DNA of 64,000 nucleotides. Source: Cenococcum geophilum 1.58. Lineage: Eukaryota; Ascomycota; Dothideomycetes; Gloniales; Gloniaceae. Positions 1 through 11,894 of this stretch are shown here, one piece after another. Position numbers and translations under genes: made by a program. Each line of letters starts with the position of its first letter. Position 1 is the first letter of the stretch. Location of the stretch: positions 1,118,329 through 1,182,328 of the forward strand of contig KV748226.1 of NCBI GenBank assembly GCA_001692895.1. The letters are read 5' to 3'. A model generated the notes under the pieces. That model was not told the DNA's origin and searched no databases. It saw only the letters and a list, made by a program, of their open reading frames with translations.

Positions 1-989
1 CTCCCCACAGTGCCTCCGCCGCTCTTCTCAATCCGCCGCATTCTCCTCTTCCCCTCCGAGCAATCCACTGTCACCGTCACAGCCTCAGGACACAACACCT
101 CCTCAAACGCATCGGGATCACTGAGTACCCACGCCTTCCCCTCATCTCCTTGATCCGCGCTCTCTCCCAATCCTCCATTAGGCGCGAAAACCGCAAAACT
201 CGCCGCCATCGGCAACCCTCTTAACTCCAACGCTCTGGCTTCCGACGGCACGTCTGAGCATAGTACCCCCTCGACATCCTGATCCCACCACGCGCGCGGC
301 AATTTTGTGTCGCGCAGCGCGGCCATTACTGCGGCCCATGTAGCATCGAACGCGTTGCCGTCCAGGCTGATGAACATAGTGTCGATGTACAGCGTCCAGT
401 ACGCCTTGACCTCCACTTTCGGCGGGACATCAGGCATGTCCGCCTCATCTGCTGTCGGGGGCGGATGGTACAAGATCCGGAGATCGCGAGCGCGGACGAG
501 GCGCGTGGAGAGGAGGAGAGCGCGCAGCCGCGCCGCGAGGGATTGCGCGAGCGAAGACGGCGGGGAGCCTGGGAGGTGTGCGGGCGTGCTACCGGTTGCG
601 AGCTCGATGTTTGGGACGAGGAGGGAGAGGTGCGAGAGCTCTGCGCTGTCGTCTTCATCGTCTGTGTTGTCGACTTCTGTGGGCGTTGGCTGGGGAGGCG
701 CGGAGGGCGGGTTCGGGATGTCTGATGCTAGAAGAATTTCCCCGCGCACGCCGCATACGACGGCGGTGTCGCCGAGTCGGACGACGGCGCTACCGGAGCA
801 GTGGGTGAGACTACCTGCGTTTATGGTTGGCCTGCGGAATTCGGAGGGGGTGCGGCCGTTCGGGCGGATGGGAGGTGTGGAGGGCGTTTGCGGGGAGAGG
901 TGGGCGAGGAGGAAGGGCGAGGGAGATAGGGCGGCAAAGATATCGCGGGGAAAAGATAACAAGGGAGCTGCTGTGGTTGATGCAGCCAT
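1..989 (-). CDS. RRP43: RRP43-like exosome core subunit, 5' part
   Basis: Reading from ATG at 989 the minus strand stays open for 329 codons to the window edge, so the C-terminus is missing. Residues about 49-80 carry the RNase PH-fold entry seen in Rrp43/Rrp42/Rrp45: EFRRP-TINAG, then GSAVVRLGDTAVVCGVRGEI. Further on come a LYHPP segment, YWTLYID and LDGNAFDATWAAVMAAL, which match the middle of the fold. Known role: Rrp43 is one of six catalytically dead RNase PH-like subunits forming the exosome ring that threads RNA to Rrp44/Rrp6 in nucleus and cytoplasm. An acidic linker near residues 105-125 is a usual fungal insertion. No intron is evident in the visible part. Rrp43 is preferred over Rrp42/Rrp45 on overall resemblance; the family is sure, the exact paralogue less so. 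Confidence 0.82.
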   Translation of the reverse strand, partial: MAASTTAAPLLSFPRDIFAALSPSPFLLAHLSPQTPSTPPIRPNGRTPSEFRRPTINAGSLTHCSGSAVVRLGDTAVVCGVRGEILLASDIPNPPSAPPQPTPTEVDNTDDEDDSAELSHLSLLVPNIELATGSTPAHLPGSPPSSLAQSLAARLRALLLSTRLVRARDLRILYHPPPTADEADMPDVPPKVEVKAYWTLYIDTMFISLDGNAFDATWAAVMAALRDTKLPRAWWDQDVEGVLCSDVPSEARALELRGLPMAASFAVFAPNGGLGESADQGDEGKAWVLSDPDAFEEVLCPEAVTVTVDCSEGKRRMRRIEKSGGGTVG

Positions 990-1234
990 TGGCGGTTTGG
1001 GGTATAAGATTCGGCGGCTTTGGCCCTTTGTTTGGAGATGGTGTGGGATATTATGGGAATTCCTCGCCAGCTGAAAATTGAGTACTGAATTGGAACTCTG
1101 AGGCGAGGTGTTGCCACGACACGCGGTCACCTGATGCGGTCACCTGACGTTGCGTTGCCATAAATTAGTTCCGCTCACCGCCTTTAACTGAACCAATAGC
1201 GATTTTTCCACCCCGGAATAGAAAATTCTAATTA

Positions 1235-1573
1235 GGGTCTGTTCGGTTGCAAAACCGTCAGATTGAATGTGAACTGAAGGTCCGGCAGAAAGGACGCGTT
1301 CCTTCCCGATTTGACACGCGTCTGTGGCTCTACAGGTTGCACGGACGTGTGCAAATCTGAAGCCTTTAGATGAGGAGCTTCGAGCTCCATATTGAAATGA
1401 CGTCAAGAGCTCAGAAGCTATGTACGGTAAAGTTGCCAATATTTTAGCGTGCTATTCTGGCGTTTGCGGGCGGTGAGAGGAACATTAAATTTTCGAGGCT
1501 GTGCAGACAAAATCACTCCGAATCAACAGATTATGAACTGAATGAGGCCTCCATATTGCAACCGAACAACCCC
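1235..1573. mobile_element. Tourist/PIF-Harbinger-like MITE
   Basis: A 339-bp segment has terminal inverted repeats: GGGTCTGTTCGGTTGCAA at 1235-1252, and the complement TTGCAACCGAACAACCCC at 1556-1573 (two mismatches). It is flanked by the trinucleotide TTA on both sides (1232-1234 and 1574-1576), the target duplication typical of PIF/Harbinger elements. There is no transposase, so it is non-autonomous. It lies 246 bp upstream of the RRP43 start codon and shows little RIP damage. Confidence 0.7.
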
Positions 1574-1576
1574 TTA

Positions 1577-1824
1577 ATAATTAGAGCTAATAGAACTCTA
1601 CACTATATTATTATATAGATCTACCTAATATAGCAGTACTTCTAGATATATAATATTCGCTACCGTAACAGCCTTATTCGGTGGTAGTAGCAGTAATAGA
1701 TTATCTTATATTAGTAACCTATTGGGCCACCTCGCCAAGGCGAGGTGTAGGAGTATCGCTCGGACAGATAACTAGTCTAGCTTTGCTACCTAGAAGAATG
1801 AGGTCAGACTGCAATATGATATGG
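1577..1824. other. AT-rich intergenic stretch with a hairpin
   Basis: No gene is seen. About 1580-1725 is AT-rich and resembles old RIP-mutated repeat DNA. A hairpin CACCTCGCC-AA-GGCGAGGTG lies at 1728-1747, just past the 3' end of the next minus-strand gene. Confidence 0.4.
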
Positions 1825-3455
1825 TCAACTCATAAGGCTATTTAACTTCGAGCGAGTCGAGCTGGTTTCCTTTGATGGGTGCTTTGGCCTTGCTACAGTG
1901 ACCTGACGGGGCGGCTTAGGCACCAGACGTTGAGTGGCCCCAGCCTTAGAATGCCGGCGTCGGTATACTCCTGCCTTCAATATATATGCTCCATTTCCCT
2001 TGAGAGTACCCTCTGACCAGTCTTGGCATTTGAAGAGTGCCGGAGAGACGACCATATCGACTTTCCCGCTAGACGCCCGGCCAACGTCTACCATTTTGTC
2101 GGCTTCGAAATGAAACCCGTATTGATTGCGGACGGATCCGGAGTGATGCGAAGATTTAAAGCACCGCACTTCGAACTCGGCCATTTGTTTCTTGAAATCA
2201 AGATCTAACAGCATGGCGTTCTTCACGGTCTCTCGCAGCTCTAATTTTGCTTGGCTTTTCTTAGGCGATTCCCTATCGGCTTTCACGTACGCTCCGAGAG
2301 ACTTCCAAATTCGGTTGGTGACTAAATCGATTTGCGACTGAATTTCGTCTTGACTGAGCTTGGGTCGGATGTTCTTCCCGCCACCAGGACACAGAAGATT
2401 GAACGTTAGGGTTCTCCACTCAAGATATTCCTTCCAAGCTTGTCGGTTTGTCGTCTCTGTATCTGTCAATCAAGATTAGTCAACGCACAAGCAAGAAAGT
2501 ATTAGTGAATTCTGAGCAACTACCTGGCTTCAGAATAGTATCCAACGGTAGCATATTACGGCTGACGCGTTCTTCAGAAGATGTATAAGTGTAGAATCGG
2601 CGCCTCGCCACACCACCAGCCCATACAAAGCCATAGTACTTCGTACGATCTTCAAAAATGTTTTCTTGCAATAGATCCCACAGATGTGCTTGAATAAGCC
2701 ATGGACGAAGCTCACGAGACCCGAGGTATGCCTCGTAGTCAGAAACGAGGTGACGGAAGCGATGCTGAGCTTTGGACCTTGAATACCTGCCACCATCATA
2801 GGTGAAATATGCGCCACTCCATTGGAAGACCCCCTCTCGCAAGATTTTCATCCGCTTCACCAGATCTTCATCGCTCAGACCCTGATATTTGCTTGTACGT
2901 TCCTGCAGTAACGCTTTCCTTGTCTGGTTAAGCTGCAACTGCTGGTCTTGGATCTTGCTTTGAAGGCGATACACTAACTGATGCAACTGTTCTGGAGACA
3001 AGTTCTCCGGTGGGGTTATGTCTACTGCCTGCGATGCACTTCGAAAGTCCGTGGCTGTAGTTGTCGTGATATCGCTGAGCTGACCGAGGTATCTTCCAGA
3101 ATTCCTGCGTACGCCGTCTACTCCACCATTGTGCTTATTGATGTTCGAAGAAAGTCTGTGATTTTGCTCGTCCTCCCGCCCCTGTTCTGGGACATCGTCT
3201 GCGTCCTCATCTGGATCGATCGGGAGCTTAGGGTCCTGAGGGTCTTGAAACGGGTCCTCGTTCGAAGGTCGACTGCCGTTCGCCGCCCTTTGAGAATTGA
3301 GCTCCCGGTCGAACTTTTCTGGGTCAAATATGGGTGATATCTCAAGGATAGCAGCTGAGGTCCGTCTTCGGACGTTCTCGTCTGCCGTTATGTTAGCTTT
3401 CCCTCGCGATTTCGCCCGGTCACATACCAGGGGGCTTAGATTTGGCGAAATCCAT
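1825..3455 (-). CDS. Unknown fungal protein, three exons
   Basis: Exons run 3455-3428, 3381-2524 and 2462-1825, giving 507 residues. Introns of 46 bp (GTATGT...CAG, branch GCTAAC) and 61 bp (GTAGTT...CAG, branch GACTAAT) both sit in phase 1 and restore one frame. The protein starts MDFAKSKPP. It has an acidic Asp/Pro-rich N-terminal part (about residues 30-80) and a Gln/Leu-rich stretch near 150-180 that could form a short coiled coil. A globular, aromatic middle (WSGAYFTYDGG, YYGFVWAGG) follows, then a basic tail. I recognise no family and no catalytic motif. There is no signal peptide or membrane segment, so it is probably intracellular. Its promoter is cut to 237 bp by the copia element upstream. 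Codon use and CpA content look normal, unlike the adjoining transposon. Confidence 0.75.
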
Positions 3456-3692
3456 GATGATAGGACTCGACATCACTGTGAATCCCCTTCAAAACGCTCA
3501 GATCAAGCTCGTAGTCATGTTAATACACTTAGAATCATCCGTCAGGCTGCTTAAGGTCTTGTTCTATGCTGATCAGCTGACATTTCAGCCTCACAAGCAA
3601 CAGTCTAGCCCCCACGCCAAGCAAACGCTATCCCAAAATCATCTAAAGGGCTCCTGTTAAACTCCGTATCCTAGCTTTAAACCCTCGGGAGG

Positions 3693-3953
3693 TGTTGAAC
3701 TGGTAATTCAGAATGAGAACTCTGTTTTATTAAAGAGGGCTCTAGAAGCTCTCTTATATACATCAGGTAGGTCCAAATACAATGACGACGACGTCGTCAT
3801 GTAGTAGGTCATAGTTAAGAGAAACAGGTAATGAGACGTTCGATAAGACATACGAGCTCAAGATACGAGACAACTGAGACATAGTTCATATAGACGATCT
3901 AGGTCGTCAGACAGTATTACAATAGTAGTAAGGAACTTCGATTCAGGTTGACA
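3693..3953 (-). repeat. C1 3' LTR
   Basis: 261 bp, TGTTGAACTGG...TTGACA. By eye it differs from the other LTR at seven sites, all transitions. Confidence 0.93.
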
Positions 3954-3961
3954 CACCCCCC

Positions 3962-6062
3962 CAGCTGCACAGAGCCTTCTAGGCTGCTGTAGAAATACTA
4001 AAAAGTTATAATAGCAATTTGGTGTTGAGTTAAAGGAAATCCTCTATATATTTACTTTGCCTAAATATTATTTAAATTAAATTAAATTAGATCCTTAATA
4101 TTAACGAGGTTTAATTACTAAACAAATATCTTATGCTTTTGACGAGGCAGAGCCTTTATTAGGCCGTCTGCTGTTATATCCGCAGTAGGTACCTATTTAA
4201 TATTAATACTTCCTTTATAAACTTCCTGGCGGAGCTAGTGGTAATAGATATTAACGTGTTAAAGCTTAGTATTAAGCTCCGCGTTGCTTTTAGTTAGTAG
4301 TTAAATAGTCTATAGGTTGTCGCAATATATCATTTGCTTTTTATTAGGGTTAAATCCAATTTCTTTAAAGAATTACTGCCACTAAATTAACTTGGTAGCT
4401 GTATATGATAAGGCTAAGAGCTCTACTTCTATGCTTAATTTTATTACTAACTTCTACTTCGTAGATTGCCAGTTAATTGGCCCTCTAAATAAGGTAAATA
4501 GATAACCTTCTATGCTCTTTCTACTTACTAGGTTATTACCAAACGATACATTACTAGCCCTTACGAAGATTTAATTTATTATATTCTCCTTTAAGTACTC
4601 AATTGCAAGAGTCCTGGTTTAATAAAGGTAGGCAATTGCCCTTATAGCAGCTGCGTTGTGAATTAGTAACGGGTTTTAAGAGAATTCTAACAGCTTGCTT
4701 ATTAATCTTATCGCGTCTAGATAGGTAATGTAGGCTATATAGAGCGCAGATCTGACCTTCCTTTAATAGGTATAAATGTCCTACTTTAAGGCTTATTCTG
4801 GATTAAGCTTAAGTTCCTTATTACCCATTAGTGTATAAACTTTATAATAGTCCTTTATATTAAAGCTTGTCGCGATCTTATTAATATAAGCGTCCTAGCT
4901 AAGCTAAAGCTTCCTATTCTCTCTATTACGGATTATTTAAATTCCTAGGAATTAGGTAAGTTCACCTAGGTCCTTTATCTTATACCTTTTTATAAGGTGC
5001 TCTTTAAAGGTCTTAAGCTTAAGGAGGTCTCTCTTTTAGTAGGCGGCTGTAATATTATTAATATAGAAGAAGACTATTAGCCAATCGTTGTGATATAGGT
5101 AAGGCTCCTTCGCTACTAGCTTTAAGCCTTCCTTTTTAAGTGTTGTTGTTAAGTCACTATACCATAGTAGAGGTAATCGTCGCAATTCGTAGAGCGCTTT
5201 ATAAAGTAGTAGGCACTTACCCTTAATTATAAATCTATCTGGGCTCTTAATATAAACAACCTTATCAATTGGGCTATTTATAAATGCGTTAATAGCGTTA
5301 CCCTACTAGTAGTCTAGGTTAAATATTGCGACAATAGCTATTAGTGCTCTAAATAATCTTGCTGCTAGTGTTACGGTATAGGTATCCTTATATACTGACT
5401 TTTATAGATTACCTTATATATAAAGGCGGGCTTTAAATTTTATTAGATAGCTATTAGTATTAGTTTTATAGGTAAACGTCTAGATAATAGGTATAGGTTT
5501 AATATTAATCGTCTCCTTAATAACCTTAAACGTTCCTTTATTTTAAAGGTTAGTAAACTCCTTTTAAGCAGTAGCCACGAATTCTTCCTTATATTAATAT
5601 CTTTAAAGCTCCTTCTAGTTCCTAGGCGGCGGTAGGAGCTAATTATAATATAGCTTTTAGTAAAAGGTAAGCCCTATATTAAAGGCTGCTCTTTAAGCCG
5701 GAAGGCTCTTATCCTTAATAATATTAGTTAGGAAACCTACATAGGCCTTTAGACGTTCTTTAAGTCTCTTCCCTTTAATAACATTTTGCTCTCCTATATT
5801 ACCAACAATATTCTTCTTTAGCTTAGCTTTATTAGTTAAAACTATAATATAGTGCGGCTTCTTCTTTACTAAGGTATTTAAGGACGGTAGAGGCTCCGGT
5901 AAGTTAGATTTTAGTATCTTATTTAGGGTAAGAAGCCCTAAAGTTAAGCTATCTTTAGAGCTTAAATCTAGTTACTTACTACTTTTAATATTAGGCTCTT
6001 CCTGATTTCCACCAGATTCTACCTATTATCTTCCTTTAATATTAACTTAAATCTTATCTAAA
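3962..6062 (-). pseudogene. C1 pol, 3' half (reverse transcriptase and RNase H), RIP wreck
   Basis: Minus-strand reading around 5057-5089 gives FFYINNI where copia reverse transcriptases have a YVDD box; GTT-GAT-GAC has become ATT-AAT-AAT, as RIP predicts. The flanking frame resembles the fungal copia RT and, towards 4200, RNase H. Many in-frame stops; no function is possible. The reading frame is interrupted at 6067 by the C2 insertion and resumes at 11895. Confidence 0.75.
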
Positions 6063-6067
6063 GTCTT

Positions 6068-6296
6068 TATAGCTAGAATATATTGCATTGCAATAGGAGG
6101 CAAATTGCCGCCACGCATGGCAAGTTGCCGTTACGTAAGGCAAGTTGCCGTCACGTGTTACCGCGGCACTAGCGTGGTAAGGAACCTTAAGTTCCTTACC
6201 CTTCTTTATATTAAAAAGACAATATCCATCTACAACACCGCATAGTATATATTATCGTAATATATATATTTTGCATATTGTTAAAGCATACTAATA
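6068..6296 (+). repeat. C2 5' LTR
   Basis: 229 bp. It contains three copies of a short GCAAGTTGCCG-type subrepeat at about 6105-6150 and a CACGTG box near 6152. It is much richer in CpA/TpG than the element interior. Confidence 0.9.
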
Positions 6297-6629
6297 CTAA
6301 TTAGTGAGCGCGCATAGATTAGGAAACACGTAGATAGCTTAGAAGATAGTTATACTATCCACCTTGCAGCAGATTAGAAGATAGTTGTACTTATCTACCT
6401 TTCGTATTAGCCTATTTCAGTTAAAGAGAAGAAGAAAAACTACCTAGAAGTACTTATCTGGTATTTACGACGACTTCTAGATATCTTGTTCTATCTATTC
6501 CAGAGGACTATTACGCAAAACACTTTATCCTACTCAACCGCCCCTTCGAACCTCCTTAACCGCCTCCTTAACTGCTCCCCTACCTTTACCCTATAAACAC
6601 CCTTATCTACCTAAATAATATATAAGACA

Positions 6630-9600
6630 TAAGATGTTGGGAATAAAGAAAGACTGGGAGGAAGAAGCAGCTAAATAGGAAGATGGAATTAACCTAATAG
6701 AAGCCTCTAAGGACGACTTAACTAACTACCTATAATGCAAGATGTACCTATATACAGAGATATATAACTAGCTTAACTTAACACTCTAGGAATCGTTTTA
6801 GGGAGATTTTAAGGACTTTACGGTTGATATCTTTACGTAAATACCCTTATACTAGCTTTAGCAACTATATAACTGCCTAAACATTAGAGGAGTATAGGTT
6901 AATATTAACCACAAACGAAATAAAACACTCCCTTAGTCTTTATACGATATAGTATAAGAAAAAGACCAAACTAAATGGAGTAAAGAGATAATTAAATTAG
7001 CTAATAATAAGTATAGACCGACGCTATTAAGATCAATTAAGGTATATATAATAGAGGGTACCTTAGAGGAGCAACGATAAGCTAAAACTACTATAACCCA
7101 ACTAACTGGTATACTAACTACCTCTACCTTTACACCATCTATCATACCTTAATCTATAACTACGTCCACCTCTATACTATTTGCTACGCCTTAACCCGCA
7201 ACAATAATACAGCAACTCTACATATAGTCTATAGATGAGGAGAACCGCCCTATTACTATAACCGGCTATAGTAAGGAAATTGCGAATGCAGCTAAGATAT
7301 ACATAGAGGAGCAGAAATACGGTGGCACGAATAAAAGCCTTGACTATAAATTAACAATATTCTATAATATCTGCAATTAAGCGGATGTACCCCAAGAAGC
7401 CTACCTTAAGACATTCCCTACTATGCTAAAAGGACTAGCTTTGGACCACTTCTATATAAACTAACTATCTCGTCTACCATTTACTAAAGCTTGCGAGCAC
7501 CTTTAGAATTTCTTTAAAGGACTAGGATTTTAATGCAAGAACCTAGATAAGTGAAATACCATTATACTTATAATAGTAGTGGTAGGAAATATAGATAAGT
7601 CGATAAGCGAATATCTCTAATTGTTAATCCATAGACTTCGTTAACTATAGTATAGCCTTAGACCTACCTTACAAACTATAGACTTTCTTTATAATAAAAT
7701 CGTCACTTCTTACTAGGGAATACCAGTATATAGATATATAGTCTCTGACCCACCAGATAACCTTAGAGCCCTTATTAACAAACTTTAATCGTCTATTATA
7801 GCATACGAGAAAGAGTATATAGAGAAGATATAAGCCTTCTTTACAGACCAACGGTTCTATAAAAGAGATAATAACTACGACCGCAGTAACCGCAATAACC
7901 CTCCGTACAACCGCAACCAAAAGAAACTACGTTGCTTTGTATGTAATAGGGAAGGATATCGCTTATAAAGATATACTAAGGAGGAGTAAGAAGAGTCTAA
8001 AGCTAAGTTCAGAACTGCTAATAGAGATAGGTTTGGCAAATTCGACGACCGATTTAAGAAATGACTTAACTAATATATTATAAATTATAAGGATAATGAT
8101 ACTGACTTAGAAGAAGAGCTTAAGGAAGCTTTTTAAGTACTAACTATTAATGTAAGTCATAAGGTAATTAATAAGAACTTATAACTAAATATCGACTACT
8201 ACTATACCTCCTTTAGCCAAGTGGAACAGCATAAAGCGATTTCTATGGCTGCTACCCTAGCTAACAAAGCCTTTAGCTATTTGGTCACAACTATAGACAA
8301 TATAGTACCTCTTATAACCGACTAGGACCCCTTTACCTACAATACAACCATATCTACGTCCCGCTATACTGCAGATAAGTTTATAGGTATAATAATTAAT
8401 ATAGGAGCATTCAAACGATCTACAGCAGGATATGGCCAATTCTTAGCATTTTAGAGACTCGATATTAATATATAGCTTAATACCACTATATAAGGCATAG
8501 TTAACGTACAGTTCGGCATTAAATTAACCTCATTAATCGGATCAGCTAAAGTAACCACCCTAATTAGCATAATCGAGTTTTATATTATTAAGGTTAACAC
8601 CCCATTTTTGCTTTACTTGGCAGATATAGATCACCTATAAGTATACTATAACAACCTAAAAAATATGCTAATTACCCCTTAGAGCGAAGTACCCGTCGTA
8701 TATTACTTTAGCCACCCTTTCCTACTTTAGAACATATCCCTATGTACTTATTTAACTAAGTTATTTAAATAAAACCCCTGCTACCTTACCGACGTAGAAT
8801 TAAAGCGACTATATCGCCGTTTTAGCCACCCTTTAGCTAAGCGTCTTGTACAAATACTTAAACGCTTAGGGCATAATATTAACAGCAAGACCTTAGATTA
8901 TCTTACACACTACTGCCACCATTATTAAAAACATGGAAAGTTGCCTGGTAGATTTAGATTTACCTTATATAATAATATCGATTTCAACTATTTAATTGTA
9001 GTTAATATTATGTATATTAAGGGCGCACCCCTTTTATATATCGTTAATAAAGGAATACGATTTTAAGCTAGTAAATAGCTATAAAACATTAGCGCTAAGT
9101 ATATATAGGATATATTATAAATATGCTAGATTAACATATACCTAGGACCTTCTAATATTATTATATATAATATAGGCAAGAATTTTATAAGTAAGGAATT
9201 TAAACAATACGCTATAATATTTGGAATAGTTATAAGAAGTGTACCTATTAAAGCCCACAATTTAGTCGGAATAGTAGAACGCTACTATGGCCCCCTCTAT
9301 TGTATATACTATATTATTACTATAAAACTGCTAGATATTAGTAAGGATATGGCCCTATAAATAGCTTTTAAAGCAATTAATAATTCCGCAGGCCTTAACG
9401 GTCTTATACCCACCTTACTAGTATTTGGAGCTTACCTACGTATAGTGGAATCCAATGTACTTAACGCTATAGTTATATAACGAGCAGCAACTCTTAAAAA
9501 GGCTATAGAAGAAGTTAAGAAGCTTAGAGCTCGCTAAGTAGTAGATGCTATTAACATGCGCAACGGACCCAAGACAACTATAATCTATAACCTACTACTT

Positions 9601-11550
9601 AACTTACCCGTATTGGTATGGAGAGAAGGACCTATAGGCCAACCCGGTTACTGGTCTGGTCCATATAACCTACTTAGCACTAAAAATAAGACTTATACCA
9701 TATAACTTCCCTATAGACCCACTAACTTCCGCAGTATGGTTGTAAAACCATATTTGGTAGACCCTAAGATTATAGAGGATACGCAGCCAGAAGATAACGA
9801 GAGCGAACCACCTCTACCTCAAATCGAGCCTGGACCCCTACCTCAAACTAAGCTTAAACCTTAACCCGTTAAGCGTGGAAGAGGTAAACTACGTAAGTAC
9901 CCCATTAAAGCTAATACCGCGAATATCTTAATATATCTACAGGATAAGGACAATAATCAGCCCACAAAATCTAATTAGTTTATAGCATTACGCCAGAAAG
10001 AGATTAAAGGATTACTTAAGAAAGGAGTTTTTAAACTAGTTAACCCTAAAGATATACCACAAAGCAACAGAGTATTTAACTCTAGATTTGTTAACGAGAT
10101 TAAGAACCCCGGTTCTAATAAAGCCTTTAAGAAGTTAAGACTAGTTATATAGGCATATAATGACCCAGAAAAAGACCTTGTATTAACCTAATCACCTATA
10201 ATCTAATAAGTTAGCCAACGCCTTATTCTCTATATTATGACCATAACTTAGAACAATAGCACACATCTCTACTTACGAGATATTTTACAGGCCTATATAC
10301 AATCAGCTATAAGACTAAATTGAGACTTTTATATTAGGGCACCTCTTAAACTTAGTACGGCACTTAGAGTCTCATAAGGCATAATTTTAAAGGTTGTTAG
10401 ACCTTTATACGGCATTTCTAAGGCAGGCAATTATTAGTTTAAGACTTACTATAACCACTATATTAAAGAACTAAACATAAGCCAATCTACTTATAACCCC
10501 TACTTACTCCACCTTAACAACCCTATAAATTTCGGAATAGTTAGTTTATAGACTAATAACACCCTCCTACTAGCTAACTTAGTCTTTGTAGCTTTAGAAT
10601 AGGAGAAGATTAAGAAAGCTAAGTTTCTAATTAAGGAACGCGAACAACTTACGCCGGAATACCCAATTAAGTTTAACGGAGGCATTATCCGATAATAGGA
10701 TTATATAATCACGCTTATACAGGAGCGCTAATGCCAGAACTTAACCCTTATTAATATTAAGGAAGCTATTATAATAACTAGTTCCAGAGGCATTATTTAC
10801 ACAGCACTTACACTTAAGGACTAATATATCGCCTAATAAGTAAGAGGAGCTTATATTGCGTCCGTATACTAGCCTAAAGCTTCTTTTAATTTATTCTACG
10901 CTGCCTAGGTAATTAACCCTAATAAGAAAGACATAAAGCTGCTTAATAAGAGGATTTAGTGGCAAATTAAGAACCTAATAAGAGGTTTAAACTTTGTTAA
11001 ACTTAATATAGAGACATTATAACTACTTATATTCACTAATTCCTTATTTGCAAATAATAAGGATCTCTTATTATAGATTGGATATATCCTAGTACTAGCA
11101 GACTTATTAAATAAGGCGAATATTGTCTACTGGTCCTTAGTTAAGTGTAAGAGAATTACTAAAAGCGTACTAGCCTCCGAATTATATGCTATAGCCTATA
11201 GTTTTAATATTAGCGCTATAATTAAGGCCACAGTTAAATTGCAACTTAACATTAGCCTACCGCTTATTCTTTACACCGATTTAAAGTCAATCTATAAATA
11301 CCTTGTTAAACTAGGAACTACACAGAAGAAGAGACTTATGATTAATGTTATATGCCTATATTAGTTATATAAAAGACGCAAAATAGCTAAAGTTAAGTGG
11401 ATTAATGGAGACAGTAACCCTATGGACGCTATAACTAAAAGCAAACCGTTATTAGCTCTTAAGCAACTTATTAACATAAACCGAATTGAGTTAAAGACAG
11501 TAGAATGGGTAGAACGTGCTACTGATAATAGCACTGATATAAAGGCATAG
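6630..11550 (+). pseudogene. C2 gag-pol remnant
   Basis: Domains appear in the Ty1/copia order. There is a gag-like stretch from about 6630, and a zinc-knuckle remnant CFVCNREGY at about 7930-7957 (CCHC ligands partly lost). Integrase resembles the family near 9000-9500 (KNFISKEF, then VGIVERYYGPL). Reverse transcriptase lies near 10050-10700 (RVFNSRFVNEI, LRLVI, THLYLRDI, VVRPLYGI, and TNNT in place of the TDDT box). RNase H is near 11150-11500 (ASELYAI, then LKSIYKYL). Stops from C-to-T change occur throughout. An AAGG/GAAAG purine run at 11551-11590 precedes the 3' LTR. Confidence 0.85.
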
Positions 11551-11660
11551 GGTAAGGAAGGAAGGAAGGAAGGAAGAAAAGAAAGAAAAGTATATATATG
11601 GATTTTCGAACTATATAGTTATAGGATACTAGTCCTCCGCATTTTCTAAAGTACTCCTAG

Positions 11661-11889
11661 TATAGCTAGAATATATTGCATTGCAATAGGAGGCAAATTG
11701 CCGCCATGTATGGCAAGTTGCCGTTACGTAAGGCAAGTTACCGTCACGTGTTNCCGNGGCACTAGCGTGGTAAGGAACCTTAAGTTCCTTACCCTTCTTT
11801 ATATTAAAAAGATAACATCTATCTATAACACCGTATAGTACATATCATCGTGATATATGTATTTTACACGTTGTTAAAGCATACCAACA
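11661..11889 (+). repeat. C2 3' LTR
   Basis: 229 bp, pairs with 6068-6296. It carries two ambiguous bases (N) near 11752 and 11757. Confidence 0.9.
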
Positions 11890-11894
11890 GTCTT

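Larger units (their letters stand above)
6068..11889 (+). mobile_element. Ty1/copia retrotransposon C2, nested in C1
   Basis: LTRs of exactly 229 bp each lie at 6068-6296 and 11661-11889, with GTCTT duplicated at 6063-6067 and 11890-11894. The 5' terminal dinucleotide reads TA, expected if TG was hit by RIP, and the intact right end is CCAACA. Total length is 5822 bp. It inserted in the opposite orientation into the pol of C1, so it is younger than C1. Confidence 0.92.

Noticed and set aside
307..1074. Plus-strand open frame of 255 codons
   Set aside because: Antisense shadow of the RRP43-like exon; composition reflects GC-rich third positions on the other strand.
1140..1439. Minus-strand open frame of 99 codons
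   Set aside because: Lies largely in the MITE and its flank and resembles no protein.
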